Origin: Antilocapra americana
Taxonomy: Eukaryota > Chordata > Mammalia > Artiodactyla > Antilocapridae
NCBI GenBank assembly: GCA_007570785.1
Contig: ML664152.1
Coordinates: 2,852,911 to 2,916,910 of the forward strand
DNA length: 64,000 bases
Direction: 5' to 3'
A program made the position numbers and the translations under genes. Positions 46,636 to 59,700 of the stretch are shown one piece after another. The notes beneath the pieces were generated by a model. It had not been told where the DNA came from. It was given only the letters and a program-made list of their open reading frames with translations, and did not search any database. Each line of letters opens with the position of its first letter. The stretch's first letter is position 1.

Positions 46636-47689
46636 AAAGGCGCCGGCAGCCGCTCGCAGCGCGTTCTGGGAGCTAGCGCGGCTGCGGACGCAGCCGGCTG
46701 AGCTGCGAATCCTGGGTTGGCGGCGCGCCTCTCCGCCTCTGCCGCCTCTCGGTAGCCAAAGCTCGTGGCCGTTGACGGCGAGGTTAGCCGGCGCTGCGTG
46801 TTGGCTGGGAAGAGTCCGATAGTCAGTTTTCCATGGTCTAGAGTCTTTGCGCCCACGCCACTAAATCCCCGTCGGATGGCAGCTGTTCCCCGGGAGACGC
46901 GGCACCGAGTCTTGAATCGCTTTGGACTCCTCGGCCGCCAGGGCGGGGTGGAAGCCGGGGAGAGAGGCTGCCCTTGGGAATTTTGGCGGGATGTTGTGGG
47001 CAGCCCCCTCGAGGGCCGCCCTGGTCTCAGCGATCGGCGACCCCTAGTGCCCGGTCCTGGCCACGAGGATTGGGAGCGTGAGCTTGAGGTCCGCCCTCGG
47101 CACGCTGGGCACTTGGCCGTGCCAGCTCGTGGCCGGCTTCAGACAGACAAAGTCCTGGTGGTACAGTAACTGGTACCTTTGAACGCAAAAGCACTGTGCG
47201 AACTCAGGGGACATGTAGGGGCAGCTGAATGGACTGGGCGATGTGTCCCAGCTTACGGTAACCGTCACAGTTACGTACCAGCGGACTGGACTAAGTCTCC
47301 CTATCGAGGAGAGACCTCCCGAGCAGTCTGTTGTCAGAAAGCTTTGGCCTTTGCTCATGGAGCTGGGAGCTGAGTGCGGGAGCCGGTTCCTTTGAACGGG
47401 TCACCTCTTTGGTCTGATATTCCTCGCCAAACAGGAAAGGCCCTATTTGATTTATTTCACCGGACACTTACACGAGGGTCTCACTGTCTTTGTACTTTGC
47501 AGTTAACGAAGTTTACGAGTCTGGTTAAGCCAGAAGAGCCAACGTGGGATCTCGCCGACCCACCCTGGGGCATTCAGCCGAGAATGCTTCGAAAACTGAG
47601 GGGCCTGAGCCTCGTGGCTCTCCGTACCTGACTCTCAGCGTGGACGCGTTCCCGCGCTTTCTGGCGTGAGGGTCAGAGGGTGCGCCGCA

Positions 47690-47699
47690 GCGCAGGCGC
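47690..47699 (+). promoter_or_regulatory. NRF1-like site GCGCAGGCGC
   Basis: One mismatch to the NRF1 core GCGCATGCGC, 23 bases upstream of the HSF2BP ATG. NRF1 sites are common in CpG-island promoters of germline and housekeeping genes. It is motif evidence only. Confidence 0.3.
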
Positions 47700-47721
47700 A
47701 GGAGTGGAGGCCGCGGCAGTC

Positions 47722-47757
47722 ATGGGCGAGGCTGGCGGTGCTGAGGAGGCCTGTCGG
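47722..47757 (+). CDS. HSF2BP: HSF2BP first coding exon
   Basis: 36 coding bases, MGEAGGAEEACR. The donor is TGTCGG|GTTAGT, a GTTAGT rather than the usual GTAAGT. A 5' non-coding part lies upstream and may include a separate exon nearer 46.7 kb. Confidence 0.93.
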
Positions 47758-50700
47758 GTTAGTGCGGGCGTACAGGTCTCGGCCTGTGGGGCCTAGCTGT
47801 CGCCTTCGCTCCCCCACACTGCTCTCGGGTGCCGTCTAGTGTGCTCGGGAGGGCTCTGGGCGTCGTCCGCAGACAGCATGCCCTGAGTAGGGGATGGGGG
47901 GCCTCAACCCCTGCCTTGGAAAATTCTCCCAAATCCTCAGGGGTGCGGGTCCAGGGGGCTGCGCAGGGGGCGGTGGGCGTGCTCCTGTGACCCCTGGGCT
48001 GAGCCGGCCTGGCCGCCCACGAGGCCCTGGCCGTGCTGGACTTCGTCAGCCTCATGGGTACGTGGCTGTCGCCGCCGCATCCGAGTTTAGATCCTGGTTG
48101 TGTCCCCAGTCCTGGGGCTCCTAAGAGTCACCTGGCTTCCCTGTTTCCCACCCGGACAGCCGTGAGGGTTGTGGTCGGTACGAAGCAGGATGGCCCGCAG
48201 AGGGCCTGGGGCACCCAGTGCGCATCCACTCCGTTGCCTCTTCCGCTGGATTAGCTTGATGCGGAGCGTTAAGAAAAAGTTGTTGGAGTTTTTCTTTGGC
48301 GTTCTGGAATAGGGCCTTGCTTGCACTTCAGAAAAACTGGCTCACAGTGTGAAGCCTGGGGCTTTAGCTCTCTGGATGTAATATACATAGAAAACAGCAC
48401 ATTAGGTAAAGACGTGCTTTGAAACTATTTTTAGCACACGAGGCCTTAAAGAAAAGCAAGCTGAGTTGGGCTGCTGGTTTTAGTCATCTGAGGAGAACTG
48501 TAATCTTGAGATCTGTTTGTTTTTCTAGCATATGGGAACTAAAGAAGAATTTGTTAAAGTCAGAAAGAAGGACCTGGAACGACTGACAACAGAAGTGATG
48601 CAAATACGGGACTTCTTACCCAGAATACTAAATGGGGAAGTACTGGAAACCTTCCAGAAATTAAAGATTGTAGAAAAAAGTGAGTCATACTTCATATTCA
48701 GCAGTCACTGATGGGGACAGCAGTGTGTTTCAGCAGGTTTACCTTATGTAAATAACTGGGAAGTGATTGTAAATAAACTTTAAGATACTGTTACAGTCTT
48801 TGTAATTACCTTTGGGAGAGTCAGATAAGACATAAGAAGAGGAGGGGCCCACAAATGAGTAACTGGGCCTTGTGTAGGTTCGTGTTGGAGGAAGGGTTGC
48901 CAACTTTCTGAGTATCTGTTCCCAGCTCTTTACCTTTTTTATTTGGCAGAAGGGTTTTATACTTTTATTATTTAAAAGCTCTGTTCTAAAAATTAAGTCC
49001 TTTCTGGTATAAATACATACAATCTTATGCAAGATCCTCTTATGCAAAAGATCCTTTCTTGTAAAAGGATCTTGCCATTTAGCAACCTTGCATGGATTCA
49101 GGCATGTCTGTAGAGATACAGTCTCTTGGTGGAGGAACTGCTCAATTCTAGCACTAATTTAAGTTGCTAGAACTTGTCAGTTCAGGTTCTGAGATTTGAG
49201 CTTAGCCAGTGCATCAGGTATTGGTCTGGAAGCCTCCATTGGAGTTCTTGGGGCTGTTTCGGATTGATTTGCTTGCTTGCCTGACGAAGGCTGAGTTACT
49301 GTTAAATCAGCTGTCAGTGGTTAAGGCTAACTTACTGTTACACTGCTTGCCATCACTACCTAGTCTCTAGAAGTGTGTCTAGGGGGCCAGGTCATATTGT
49401 TAGCTCTAGTCCAGACAAGAAGCTGTCTGAACTCAATAGTACATGTCTCTGGATTGTGGAAGAGCGTCTGGTCAAGGGACTGGCATCCAGTTAGAATCGA
49501 GAGTGCTGTGTCCCATGGCACCCTGCCTGTTTATTCTCTATTTTAGGAGTCCTCAGATGCACCCTCCCTGGTCTGTGGTGTGCTCTGAGAGGCGGGCTCC
49601 TACACATTGCGTGTCTCTTGCCTCCTTGCTGGTTGCCAATGAGGACTCACAGAGAGAAGGAAGCCATGGACAGGAGGAGTTGCGGGTGTTTCCTCCGGCT
49701 CCCTCCACAGCTGTGACCTGTGCCCGGGGGCCTCCTTCACATTCCTGGCCCTCACCAGGCTGTAGGAACAGTCCTCCCTCCTGCTCTCAGCTGGACGGCT
49801 GCTGCTAGTCCCAGCTGCCTTACCGCCCTCATCAGGTCTCTGGCCCCTGCTCTCCCCTTTGTAAGTAGGCCTTTCATAAAGCCCACAGCAGGGCTTCTTT
49901 GTTTCCCCTGGATGTTGCCAGGTATGCCCGCCGTCACTGGTGGCCACAGCTCCAGGTCACTGCCAACCTCACGCCCACTCAGCAGCCTCAGAAGAGCAGT
50001 CAGTCCTCTTGTGTGCCTGTGCCTCTAGGGAAGGAGAGTGCTGACGAGCAGCTGAAGACGTTAGCCTGCTGGGTAGGTATGCTTCTCACTGCAGAATAAC
50101 ACTGGCATTAGGAAAAACACATCAGGGACTTCTCACGAGCTGGTTAGCACAGGTCAGTTTTTGGAGATTAATCCTCTGTCAGAATCAGAGTAGTGGTTAC
50201 AAAAGCAAGGTCTGTAACTGCATCCGTGGTGACATGATCACAGCAGACTTTAGGCGATCTTGCCTCACAGCCCTTGGCCTTCCCAGCTGTGTCATCACCT
50301 TTCCCATCGATCTCAGTCTGTTTTGTGGCTTCATCCTTCTCCACAGCAGCCGTTCAGCCAGTGGAGGAGCTCAGGCTCTTTTGCCCTCACTCCGTGGCCT
50401 CTCCGAGAGCAGTCTGCACACTGGTAGCTTCGGTTGCCATCTTGATGCCAGTGGCTCCTAGGCTTTCCTCTAGCCTCACCTCTTCTCCAGGGTCAGGGTC
50501 CTGTCTCTAACTCCCACTTGGCATTGCTTCTTAACTTGTTTCACATTCACTTCAGATTCTAAGTGCTTGTCTTAGTGTGAGCCACCTGCAGCCCTCAGGA
50601 AGGACCTGTGTTCTGACGAGGTCGGGTTACTGGCTGGTTGCAGTGAGGGGGACCAAGCAGCAGAGGAACTGTGGGCATCCTGCCACCAGAGGCAGAGACA

Positions 50701-53700
50701 AGTGTTGCTCTAGGATTTGGGCCGAGGCAGAGTGTAGATGGCACACTGGCAAGGCTGCGTTCTCATGGGCCCCACGTGGAGTAGGGCTGTGTGTGAAGGG
50801 TTCAGCACCAGGTCTCACCACAGTGGCCCCAGGTCCTGTTTCCTTGGAAACTACAAAATGTAAATCGAGGAGCATGAAGTCTGGGAACCTTTTATTTGAA
50901 GCCCTGCGGCCAGCTGGCTGTTCAGGCTGGGCTCCCTGTCACGGCAACTGCCATCCCACAGGCAAGTGTGTGTCTTTCTTCCTCCTCACCAGTATAAGTC
51001 CAAACAGCAGAAGTTCTGGTAGTCTGGAGTTTTACAGAACAAACAGACCAGCAGCCACTGAAGGCGGGGTCATTATGACAGTTTCCTCTTGCAGTGTGTT
51101 CTTGGTAGAAATGCTGTCTCCTGTTAACTTGGCGGCAGCTTTCTGGGTCTGCTGTCCGAGCCCAGCAGATTGCAGGACGGATGTTCACCCGGAGGGAGCC
51201 TGGGGTTCTTTCTCACATCTGACTCATGCTCTCCCTCGCCCACCCCCTGACACTGGGCTTTCCCAGCCTCCCCAGGGCTCTGCCATCCAGACAGACCTCG
51301 GATCTTCCTTGTTGCCCACCTCTCTTCTCACTGTTGGCTCCCCTGCTACCCCCCTACCCATCTCCCAGTGAGTCTTTTACCTTTTTCCTCATGAATGCAT
51401 CAAGAATTCCTCAGCTGCCTCCACTGTCACTGCCACCACCCACGGGCAGACCCCTGTCATTTTGCTTGAATCCCTGCTTCCCGATAGCAGTCACTCATTG
51501 CCACTTGCCAGTTCACTCTGAATACTGTAGCCTGACTGGTTTTTAACAGTTCAGTTCAATTTTGTCATTCCCCTGCTTAGTTATCAGTGGCTTCTCCTTG
51601 CTCTTCGGATAAAGACCAAAAAAATCAAACCCCAACCCAAACTCTCGCCCACCTTAAACCATAATGCTGTACCACAGCTTGAAAGGCTTTGTGTTACTGT
51701 ACTTAACCTCCTATCCAGACTCACTTATCTAACCGCCTGTTATCTGTCTTCCTGTTAGATGCTGTCATAATATCCTGTACTTTTCCTTCAGACAGTATGG
51801 TTTTAGCCCCCTCTTACAGCATAAATTGGTGTATTCTCTGAGTGTGGCTGATTCCTTGAGGAATCACATGAGCTCGAGCTCTGAGAACAGGTCCCTCAGA
51901 GCCTGTCCAAGGATTGCAGGGCAACAGCGGGAGCTGTGTAGCACGAGTTAGTCCCCCCTTCCCTGGCCTGTGGTCCAGGGGAGCTCCTGGCTTTGTGTGC
52001 CTCCCATCTTAACCAGTGACAAGGGCGATGTGAAGATAGGAGTGGGTGCTGGCAGGGAAGAAGGAGAAGGAAGCCACACACCTGACTTTAGGGCAGGTTT
52101 CTTCAGAGAACTGGTGTGGGTTTTGGATGCTTTGGATGGGCTCAGGTTGCACAGGCCAGCCAGGGAACTTAGGATGGTGTAATGGGCATCAGGTCTGCCT
52201 TTCGCATAGGAACTTAGTTTCCTTTGGGAAACTGGGCAGGTGGGTGGTAGAGGCTGCTGTGTTGTTCACGATCGGTTGTGTACAGTGGAAGTGAGCTCGC
52301 CCCTTCTCTCTCATCCCTCCCCAGCATATTCCTCCAGCAGTGAAGGAGTTACTACCACTTCAATGTGTGTCAACAATTTGTTTTAAACTGGGAGAGTCCT
52401 GCCTTTGTTTATTTAAATAAAAGTTTATGTTATGTGGTTGTTCAACCTGTAAAATAAATGGAGGTTGTATTTTATGCATAATTATTTCAAAAATTCAGTT
52501 GTAACACTTATTTTTAAAATCAGTGGGTAGGATGAAGGTGTTTTGACGAAAACAATTGTACTGTTAGAGATTTTGGAAGACAGTTGTAGTATCATCCTCA
52601 GTGTCCTATTTCCATTTTCATTCTACTATTTTATTTTATTTTTTTTGGATCACACTGTGCAGCTTGTGGGATTGTGGTTCCTGGTGAGTTTTTGAAAGCT
52701 CAGAGTCTTTGCCACTGGACTGCCAGGAAATTCTCTCCAGTTTCACTTTTAATTTTGGTTGTTAAGTAGCAAGAAAAAGACAAATCCCAGAGATGAGTTG
52801 GAAATGAGAAAGCTTTTAAACAGCTCACCTTGCAACATCAGGATGGTTTTCAGTTAAACTGATCTTGAATCTTAAAATCAGTGGGGTCAGATACTATGTT
52901 TCTCAATTTCTAAGTTGCAAAGTCTAATTTTTTGTCTTGTAGTTGGCTGGTGTTCATTTTGGAGAGACATGATGGAAAGGCCACTCAGCCTGTTTAAACT
53001 TTCAGTCTTATAGAAAAAACTCTCCAAATGCATTATGTTTCATTTGAGATGCTAAATGATACACTCTGAGGACAGCTTGCCACCTTAGTGGTGTCTCTCA
53101 GAGTCATCCGAATTATTGAATTTTACATGTTGGCACCAGATGTAAACTGCAGTCTTGCTGCTAACATTTTAAAATTTGAAGCGTTAGTTTTAACTTGTAT
53201 ACCCATGGTGGATTCATGTCAACGTATGGCAAAATCAACACAATAATGTAAAGAAAATAAATAAATATATTTAAAAAAAAAACAGCTTCCTTGTTTAAGT
53301 CTATTTAAATGTTAGCACTCTGAACCAGCTTGATTTGTAAGTTGACTCTCAGCAGTGAATGCAAAGTAGTGCGGCCACGATATACTGAAGAGTTACTTAA
53401 CTAGTTTTTTTAGCAGTGGAAAAAATTACTTCGTATCATCTAAAATCTGTGGAGCAGCACCTCGCCTCTGGGCAGTGCCATAGAGCTTGCGGCGACGTTG
53501 GCTCGCTGTGTCATCTGCGCTGTGTCTGTGGTACAGACAGCCCCCAGCCCCAGTGAGTCCATCGGAAAGGTGGCTTTTCCCTTCTCTGCTAGTGTCTTTG
53601 TCATAGTGGCTATTTATGTGTGGATCTGGGTCTTGGTTCTTTATTAGTTTTATGATTTATTTTAGACATATTTTTAGATATTAGTATTTATTAGTTTTTA

Positions 53701-56700
53701 TAGTGATTTTCTACTTGACGATTTTCTATTCTAGCTCCCCAGTGAAACTCTTGTTGCTTGTTTCTGGAACATGCTGATCACAGTTATTTCAGAGTTTGAA
53801 TCTACTCTCTGGATCACCTGTTGATCTGCTTGTATTGTCTATTTTTCTTCTTTGTGGTCCTGGTAATTTTATTTTTATTATTATTGCTTAATGGATTTTA
53901 AAAAATGGAGTGTGTTGAGGATCTGGAAAGTGATATTTTTCTCCAGCAAGGATTTCCCCCCTGGCTTCTCTCTGGATGGAGTCCGAGTAGATCACTGTCA
54001 CCCAGTCGGGTTGAGCTGGTTCACGGCTGGTTTTGGTCTTGGACTGAGCTGGCCTGTTTGTAGTTCTTTCTCCCTCTTAGGGTTTTGGTTCTTCTAGGGG
54101 ATCTAGCTGAGAGCTTGAGTCGTTTCTCAGAGTCGTCCTGGCCAGAGGCCCTGAGCTTCGCATGGGATCTCTCCAGTGCCATGAGACCTCTGCCGGCTCT
54201 ACGTGGCCTGGACTCCCACCACGCCCGCCACCCCCACCCCGCTGCCCTCCTCTGTAGCTGCTCTGCCCTTGCATGCTGCTGAGTGCCTGTGGGGTCTCAG
54301 CTGTCTCGTGGCCCTGTGCTCGGTTCCCTCTGCCTGGCGAGCTGCTCTTCTTGGCCTTGCTGCTTCTGCCTGTGCTGCTCCCAAGTGTGCGGTGCCTGGG
54401 GAAGAACGGCTGGATGGCTGGGCTTGCTCCTTCAGTGCAAGCCCTCTCCTCTGGAGGGTCCTGGCTCTCAAGGCCTGTATCTGGTGACTCAGATACTTTG
54501 AAACAGCTTTTTGTGGTTTGTTCAGATTCTACTTCCTACTTGTTCTTGGAGAAAGATTGATCAGTTCAGTCACTGTGCTACCTGGAAATGGAAGTTCTTC
54601 CATGTATGTTGTTATGATTTTTAAATTGTTACAAATATATTGGGATGTCATACAGAAAATACAGGCTATAGAGACATTCTAAAGATACATGACAATTAAA
54701 TGCAATACCTGAAGCTAGACTCGATGCTATACCTTGAAGGAAAAAAATACTACACATGGCAATTTTAGGTCAAATGACAAAATTCTAATGTCCATGGTAG
54801 ATTTGATAAAGGTATTGATTTGTCTGAAGTTGACAACTGTGTATACTGGGTATCTAAGACAGTATCCCTACTCTTGGAAAACACTCCCTGAAGTATTCAG
54901 AAGGAAAGAATTGTGCTAACGTAACTTACCCTGAACTGGTCGAGAAATACAGTGTGGCGCTGTGGCCTCCCAGAGAGTGGGCAGGCTGGCAGGATGGGGG
55001 GTGCTCGCCACGGCCACAGCCTCAGCTGCTTGAATCTGGCAGAGGCCATGTGGTGGGGAAGCAGATGTCCCGACCTGCCTCCTGTTCTTGTTTCCTGGGG
55101 GAAGCCCACTTTCCAAATTCAACAGGAAGTCATAGCAGGGGAGCCTGGTTGCTATGGACGTTGATGTCAAGCCTCTTCCCTGTTGGGTCAGAGCAGGTTG
55201 GAGAGAGGATCTGAAGGGCACATGGGGACTGTCCAGAATACACAGGATGCAAAAGGAGAAAACTGACTGTTAGGGGCTTATGGGCTACAGAGCAGACCGC
55301 TAGCCAAGGTGGAGGCGGTAGAGACTTGTTCAGTTGCTCAGTTGTGTCTGACTCTGCAACCCCATGGACAGCAGCATGCTAGGCTCCTTTGTCCTCCACC
55401 ATCTCCCAGAGCTTGCTTAGATTATTGTCCATTGAGTTGGTGATGTCATCCAACCATCTCATCCTCTGTTGCCCCCTTTCTCTTCCTGTCCTCAGTCTTT
55501 CCCAGCATCAGGGTCTTTTCCAATGAGTCAGCTCTTCTCATCAGGTGGCCAAAGTATTGGAGCCTCTGCATCAGTCCTTCCAATGGATATTCAGGGTTGA
55601 TTTCCTTTAGGGTTGACTGGTTTGATCTCCTTGCAGTCCAAGGAACTCTCAAGAGTCTTTTCCAGCATCACAATTTGAATGCATTAATTCTTCAGCGACC
55701 AGCCTTATTTATGGTTCACCTGTGACATCTGTACATCACTACTGGAGAAACCATACCTTTGACTACATAGACCTTTGTTGGCAAAATGATGTCTCTGCTT
55801 TTTAATATGCTGACTAGGTTTGTCATATGTTTTCTTCCAAGGAACAAGCATCTTTTAATTTCATGGCTGCAGCTACTGTCTACAATGATTTTGAAGCCCA
55901 AGAAAATAAAATCTGTCACTGTTTCCACTTTTCCCCCATCTATTTGCTATGAAGTGATGGGACTGGATGCCATGGTCTTAGTTTTTTGAATGTTGAGTTT
56001 TTTGAATGCCTTTTTTTTTTTTTTTTTACTCTTTTTCACCTTCATCAAGAGGCTCTTTAGTTCCCCTCTGCTTTCAGATCACTCCTGACTACCCAGTTGT
56101 TAACGTACTTTATGCTAATAAATGAAAAGCGAAAGTCCCTAACTCTTTGCTTTGGGAAACACTTTATCAGAATTCATTTGAGTTCAATAAGATTGATCTT
56201 AGTTTTTTGTGATAGAAGTAAGTTAATATTCAATCAGGTAGGTATTCATTGTATACTGGGTATTTGTTAAGCTCTGCTAGGTGACCTGGGGATATACACA
56301 GGATACTGTTGGATCCTGTTCGTTGGTAATTCACAGGTGGACTGAGGAGCTCCTGTGTGGAGATGTGAAAAGATAGTGCCAAGTACAGTGGTGGCACCTG
56401 CCCAGGAGAGATTCGTATTAGTCACGTGTTCTTCCTCTTAGGAAGCAGTGCTCCAGTGGCCTTTACATTAGAAAAAGCAGCAGATTTTTTGGCAGTGCAG
56501 GAAGGAAAAAAAATGCTACTTACATATTCTTGTTCCAGCTCTCCTCCTCTACTCCTTTTGGTTTGTTTAAAAAATTGGACAGCTAATTAAAGTGTTGTTT
56601 GGCTAGAAATGCATTTAAACTCTTTAACTGAGGGTTTTTTTTCTTAAAACGAATCCTAGAATATTCTCATTTTTTCACTTTTTCAACTTAAATATTTTGA

Positions 56701-59700
56701 AAGGCTGATAAGGTTAAAATGAGGTCTTTAGAGTAAGTCCTAGTCCGGTGTGACTGGTATCCTTATTAAAAGAGGAAAGCTGGACACCGAGGCCAGCGTA
56801 CACGGAGGGAAGGTGATGTAAAGAGACGAGGAGGCCAGGCAAAGGGGAGGCGGGTGGGATTCCGCTGCCACAACCCAGGGACGCCTGGGCCACCAGCAGG
56901 CGGGCGGCGTGGGGAGGGATCCTTTCTCCATAGATTTCAGAGCACTGTGTCCCTGCTGACACCTCAATTCTGAGCTGCAGCCTCCAGAACAGCGTGAGGA
57001 TGAATTTCTGGTCCAAGCCACCCAGTCTATGGCTTTGTTAGGGCAGGTCTAGGGAACTAATACATCATGCAGGTCTTGGCTCGTGGTAAGGACGGATTCT
57101 TACTATGAGACGAGATGGTGTCTGACTCTTTGCAACCCCATGGACTGTAACCTCTCTGTATCCTTCCTGTGAATAAGTCAATAGTCATTCATGTTTTTAA
57201 AGCTATCAGAGAAGAATTCTGAGTTTCCGAAGAGATAGATGTTGAAATGGCCTGTGAGTTAGATTGTTTCTATATGTCAGTTGTCTTGGCCATCTTTTTA
57301 CTCAGTTAAAGATTAACAGATTTCTCTTCCTTCATTTTGAATGCTAAAGCTTAGCAATTGAAATCCAATCTAAGCTGGGTGGCAACCTCTTTCATGTTCT
57401 AATACTGAGACTGGGTAAGGTAATGTCTTGACCATAATGTACTGTTGTTTAGTCCCTAAGTTGTGTCCAGCTCTTTGCGACTCCATGGACTGTAGCATGC
57501 CAGGCTCCTCTGTCCATGGGGTTTCCCAGGCAAGAACCCTGGAGCCGGTTGCCATTTCCTTCTCCAGTGGATCTTACCGACCCAGGGTTTGAACCCTCGT
57601 CTCTTGCTTTGGCAAGCAAATTCTTTACCACTGAGCCACCAGGGAAGACTATATAATGCACCGTATGTATTAGTATATTATTTCTGTCTCTGATTTTTTA
57701 AAAAAAGCTGTAGAAGAATGAGGCATAAAATAGCCAAGGTTTTTCTCTGTTCATGGATTAGCAGAAGACTGCATAAAGACGTGAGGTTCGCTTACGTGAC
57801 AGATGTTTATAAAGTGCCACCAGGTGCCACGTCCTAGGCGTATCACGCGTGTTCTGAGCATGTGGGGTGATCCGCACACAGGAGGATGCCTGCCCGCATG
57901 CCTTAGGGGCCAAGCGGAACAAGCGTTTTGTCAGGAGGGGGCGGCAGTGCTCCAGCCTGGCCACCAGGTGGCGGCCTCCTCCTGGGAGCTGGGAGTGGGC
58001 GGGCGGCACCTCTGGCAGCCTTTGAATACCGTGGGCTCGCATGGGACGGTTTAACTTCTTCCTTCTCTTGTGTTAAGGTACAGTAAGGTCATTAGCAGTT
58101 ATGTAGACTGAGAGATTATCACATTACTGTAAAGAGTCTTCTGGGTGGTCTTAATTCCTCCATTTTACACGTAAGACTTGTAGGAGTGTGATTTCCTATC
58201 TTCTTTACCATGTTTGAGGAATATACAGTTAAGTAATGGAATAAAACATTAAAAGTTAACTGCAAAGAAAAAGTTTTATGCCATTAATAATTTTATCTTA
58301 GTTTTTTTTTTTTGGTCTGTAACCATTTGCAGTTCACATTTCATTCATAGTTATCTATGTTTTCGTTTAACATTGTTACAAAATGCAGATATGTAGTTTT
58401 CAGAGCATAGCACTTGATCAGTATGGTTGGTTTCTTGGGTGGCCAGGACTAGTGGGACAAAATAAATATTTCCAGTACAAGTCATATTGTGCACGATACA
58501 TCCTAAAAGGGCAGAAAAGAGAATTGATGTGAAGGAGAAGAAGTGGTCCCATGCTGCTTCACCCGTTTCTAAGCAACTCATTTTAAGAGAAGCTTTGCCA
58601 GCGGCTTCACAATCATTAGCTGAATATCTAGTTTTAGGTTTTAATCTCCTGCTCCGGCAAAGAATCTCTGGAAAATGTAATTAAAGTGTCAGTTGCTCAG
58701 TCGTGTCTGACTCTGACCCCATGACTCTCTGACTGGAAGTGGCAACCCACTCCAGTTAAAGAATAAGAACCTGGATCATTCCATGGACAGAGGAGCCTGC
58801 TGGGCTACAGTCCATGGGGTTGCAAAAAGTCAGACACAGCTGAGCGATTTCCACTTCCAGGGGATTCTGATGTGCTGTAAAGTCTGAGAATCAGTGTTCT
58901 GCCGTGTTCCTACTTCAGTGAAGTTACACCGGTAGCTCTGAGCTCACGTCCACTCAGGTCTTGGTATATGTTAGCTTTGAAACGTGTTATCTTAGTCTTT
59001 GGGATCAAGGCACTTAAAGCTTTTTGGTTTTTTAAATGGTAAAAGCTTTAATAATAGACTATTTTTACAGGCAACCAATCAGCAGAGCAATGAGCCATTT
59101 AAATTTCTTTGCTCAAAACCAGTATTCGGGAAAGGTGAACCCCAATGCAGCCTCGTCCTGACGGCTGCAGCTGTGTGCAGATGTCAGGGTGCGTGCTGCC
59201 AGCGTGCTGTGTTGTGTGGCAGTGAGGCGAGACCCCACCCTGAGCCCTGGGCCCCTGGCAAACAGAGAGCGATGATTGTTCACCGGGGGCACTTAAAACT
59301 TGGAGTTACCTTTTCTCTTGGCTTTCTGAATGGCAGTATTTCTGTAGCATACTACTTTTTATTTAAGCTCGATTATATGGTTGATTTCAGATTCAGGAAC
59401 ATGGATGTCTTTTGGGAACTTTGTTGGCCGTGGGCCTCATTATCTGGGCGAGTACGGTGGTGAGGAAGCCTCCCTCCTCCCCCTCTCGCTGTGGCCTTTT
59501 CTTGTCTGTGGCCGTTGCCTCACTGCTCCATTGACAACGGCTGTCGGCTGTCGTGGAGCCAGTCTGCCAGCGGGGGAGACGAGCGTGTGAATCAGCCGCC
59601 TGGCACCGTCTCCAGGCTGAACTGCCTTCTGCTTCTTCTGGAGCACATACAAATGAGTGCCACGAGATGGTCGGGCTGCCCAGCCCTGCCTGCACGCCTC

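Larger units (their letters stand above)
46200..47760. promoter_or_regulatory. CpG-rich divergent promoter region of RRP1B and HSF2BP
   Basis: This segment is much richer in CG dinucleotides than the rest of the window and carries no SINE or LINE. It contains both start codons, facing away from each other (46511 minus, 47722 plus). No TATA box is evident. It therefore looks like a CpG-island bidirectional promoter; the transcription start sites are not visible from sequence. Confidence 0.7.

Noticed and set aside
50577..51371. 264-codon open frame on the plus strand inside HSF2BP intron 2
   Set aside because: No recognised domain, Cys/Ser/Pro-rich mixed composition typical of chance frames in GC-rich DNA, and no splice link to HSF2BP.
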